Assembly: GCA_023433205.1 (NCBI GenBank)
Contig: JAEZDS010000177.1
Span: forward strand, 1 to 15,776
Direction of reading: 5' to 3'
DNA: 15,776 bases
Source: Bacteroidota bacterium
Lineage (GTDB): Bacteria > Bacteroidota > Bacteroidia > B-17B0 > Aurantibacillaceae
Both the position numbers and the translations under genes were made by a program. Positions 14,507 to 15,776 of this stretch are shown one piece after another (the stretch's first letter is position 1; every line of letters starts with the position of its first letter). The notes under the pieces are model-generated. The model was not told the origin of the DNA, made no database searches, and worked only from the letters and a program-made list of their open reading frames with translations.

Positions 14507-15308
14507 TTGCGCCAATTGAATCTGTAGTTGAGCCGGCAATGTAGCCTTCTTTATTATTCACAAAATGAACAGAAGAAGATAAAAAATGCTCATGAAACAG
14601 CTCATTTTTCCAGTTTTTGCCACCATCAAATGTACCCATCAGTTCGCCAGTTGCTGAAAGTACAAAAATGGTGTCGCGATTTAGGAAAAATGAAGCCACA
14701 GGGTAAGTCGTTCCAATAAAAGTGATCCATTGCCCAGTATTCTGACCTCTGTCCGTTGACAAATAAAATGCCCCCGTTCCCCACCCGGTGCTCCCCCCAA
14801 AACACACTGTACTATCACCGGAGGTCTGAACCAGAGAACCATACCTGATTGTTGTAGTATATGTTGAGTAGTTCGCGCCACCATCCCCGAACTTCAGGAG
14901 CTGATCAATTACAGCCAATCCGATACCGTTTAAAGTGTCAAAAAAGCCAATTGTTTCAAGGGATAATTCTGGTTCATCAAGTTTAATTCGCCAACTCAGC
15001 CCTCCGTTATTGCTAAAATATATCTTGCTGCCGCCACCGATCGAATAAGCATGAAGGAAAATGTTAGAACTGTCCAGCCTGTTTATCGTTTTCCAGTATC
15101 CCGGGGGCGATGGATCAGTTAAGGGTAGCAAGGTCTCGCCACCATCATAACTCCTGGCCAGATACTTATTACGGCTGCCTATCAGTACCACACCATCCCT
15201 TACAGAAACATGATCGAGGTAATCTGTTGTGCCGGTAAATATTTGCTGTAGCTGACTATAAAGTGAATGCGACAGCAGTATCAAAAGATAACATAGACCC
15301 TTTTTCAT
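14079..15308 (-). CDS. T9SS-secreted YCF48/BNR-repeat beta-propeller protein (tandem copy 1)
   Basis: 409 aa. A signal peptide (MKKGLCYLLILLSHSLYS|Q) is followed by a beta-propeller with Asp-box-like repeats: SYDGGETL (53-60), SNNGGLSW (99-106), TFDGGKNW (226-233) and TTDLGKNW (271-278). Phrases such as IGFFDTLNGIGLAV, VHFVNNKEGYIAG and MAFLNDSTALLVGSGG are typical of YCF48-like / sialidase-type propellers. A T9SS type A sorting domain follows from ~330 (FKIFPNPV at 332-339, LLPAGIYYLRV, end KIIIDH). Such proteins are exported and either released or anchored on the surface; the substrate is unknown and enzymatic activity is not implied by Asp boxes alone. It lies 40 bases downstream of a near-identical copy on the same strand, so the two are probably co-transcribed. 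Confidence 0.88.
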   Translation of the reverse strand: MKKGLCYLLILLSHSLYSQLQQIFTGTTDYLDHVSVRDGVVLIGSRNKYLARSYDGGETLLPLTDPSPPGYWKTINRLDSSNIFLHAYSIGGGSKIYFSNNGGLSWRIKLDEPELSLETIGFFDTLNGIGLAVIDQLLKFGDGGANYSTYTTTIRYGSLVQTSGDSTVCFGGSTGWGTGAFYLSTDRGQNTGQWITFIGTTYPVASFFLNRDTIFVLSATGELMGTFDGGKNWKNELFHEHFLSSSVHFVNNKEGYIAGSTTDSIGAIYRTTDLGKNWQRYNTGVKTLIRDMAFLNDSTALLVGSGGMLLKWNVRSTLFTSITENNRTLHGFKIFPNPVKGKLHFQFSDQNPVQQAKIELFTPPGQLVLSQICNGADTEADVSLLPAGIYYLRVHNSNGTGTYKIIIDH

Positions 15309-15348
15309 TTTTCATCTCAGAGTGATTTACGCATTTGCTAGGTTCGCT

Positions 15349-15776
15349 TTAATGGTCTATCACTATTTTGTATGCACCTGTTCCATTACTGCTCTGTACT
15401 CTCAGATAATAAATTCCTGCCGGTAGCAAACTCACGTCGGCTTCTGTATCAGCCCCGTTACATATTTGGCTTAGTACTAACTGCCCGGGCGGTGTGAACA
15501 ATTCAATTTTTGCCTCCTGCACTGGGTTTTGATCGCTGAACTGAAAATGTAACTTGCCTTTTACAGGGTTAGGAAAAATTTTAAAACCTTGCAGGATTCG
15601 GTTGTTTTCGGTTATAGAAGTAAACAAGGTACCTCTGACATTCCACTTCAGCAATATTCCGCCAGAACCTACCAACAATGCGGTACTATCATTCAGAAAA
15701 GCCATGTCTCTGATGAGGGTCTTTACACCGGTGTTATATCTTTGCCAGTTCTTCCCAAGATCAGTTGTACGGTAAA
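15349..15776 (-). CDS. T9SS-secreted YCF48/BNR-repeat protein (tandem copy 2), 5' partial
   Basis: The frame is open to the window edge, so the start lies outside. The visible 141 codons begin YRTTDLGKNWQRYNTG (an Asp-box repeat) and end in a T9SS sorting domain (FKIFPNPV, LLPAGIYYLRV, KIVIDH). In the last 118 residues I count 9 differences from copy 1 (14079-15308). The bases nearest the window edge, from about 15690 to 15776, are identical to the matching part of copy 1 (offset 1270). This is a recent tandem duplication or a pair kept alike by gene conversion. Confidence 0.87.
   Translation of the reverse strand, partial: YRTTDLGKNWQRYNTGVKTLIRDMAFLNDSTALLVGSGGILLKWNVRGTLFTSITENNRILQGFKIFPNPVKGKLHFQFSDQNPVQEAKIELFTPPGQLVLSQICNGADTEADVSLLPAGIYYLRVQSSNGTGAYKIVIDH
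15349..15776 (-). repeat. Direct repeat 5, 3' end of BNR copy 2
   Basis: Partner of 14079-14506. It reaches the window edge, so the full length of the repeat cannot be judged. Confidence 0.88.

Overview
The window looks like a chromosomal segment of a Bacteroidota bacterium. The evidence is the many proteins ending in type IX secretion (T9SS) C-terminal sorting domains, a DUF4476 and a DUF4199 protein, and a Rho factor with the long acidic, proline/glutamine-rich insertion typical of that phylum. I cannot name the genus. No tRNA, rRNA, CRISPR array, transposase or recombinase gene was seen.

Left part (1-8765, + strand): a tightly packed, operon-like array of secreted surface proteins of two kinds. 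Kind A is a large beta-helix protein with a helical region and a T9SS tail (1-3570, 5' end outside the window). Kind B is a ~411-416 aa protein: signal peptide, 'NGSFE' jelly-roll domain, 'AYAGPD' Ig/PKD-like domain, T9SS tail (3576-4811, 4933-6168, 7515-8765). Interleaved are two pieces of kind A: a 40-codon remnant (4811-4933) and a 446-codon copy of the C-terminal part without signal peptide (6168-7508). Internal repeats show duplication plus patchy gene conversion. Successive reading frames are joined by TGATG stop/start overlaps.

Middle part (8933-11234, + strand): a short-form mannose-1-phosphate guanylyltransferase (GDP-mannose supply for surface glycans), a 250-bp spacer with several palindromes, and a secreted DUF4476 protein followed by a clear intrinsic terminator.

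Right part: a ~620-bp gene-free, palindrome-rich and partly very GC-rich stretch leads into rho (11905-13491), which overlaps a four-helix DUF4199 membrane protein (13491-14015) by TGATG. Converging from the - strand are two tandem near-identical genes for T9SS-exported YCF48/BNR-repeat beta-propeller proteins (14079-15308, and 15349 to the window edge).

Housekeeping functions (rho, GDP-mannose synthesis) are thus embedded between two clusters of duplicated cell-surface/secreted proteins. The most unusual content is the mosaic array at 1-8765, where N-terminal domains differ while C-terminal, secretion-signal-bearing parts are kept nearly identical.
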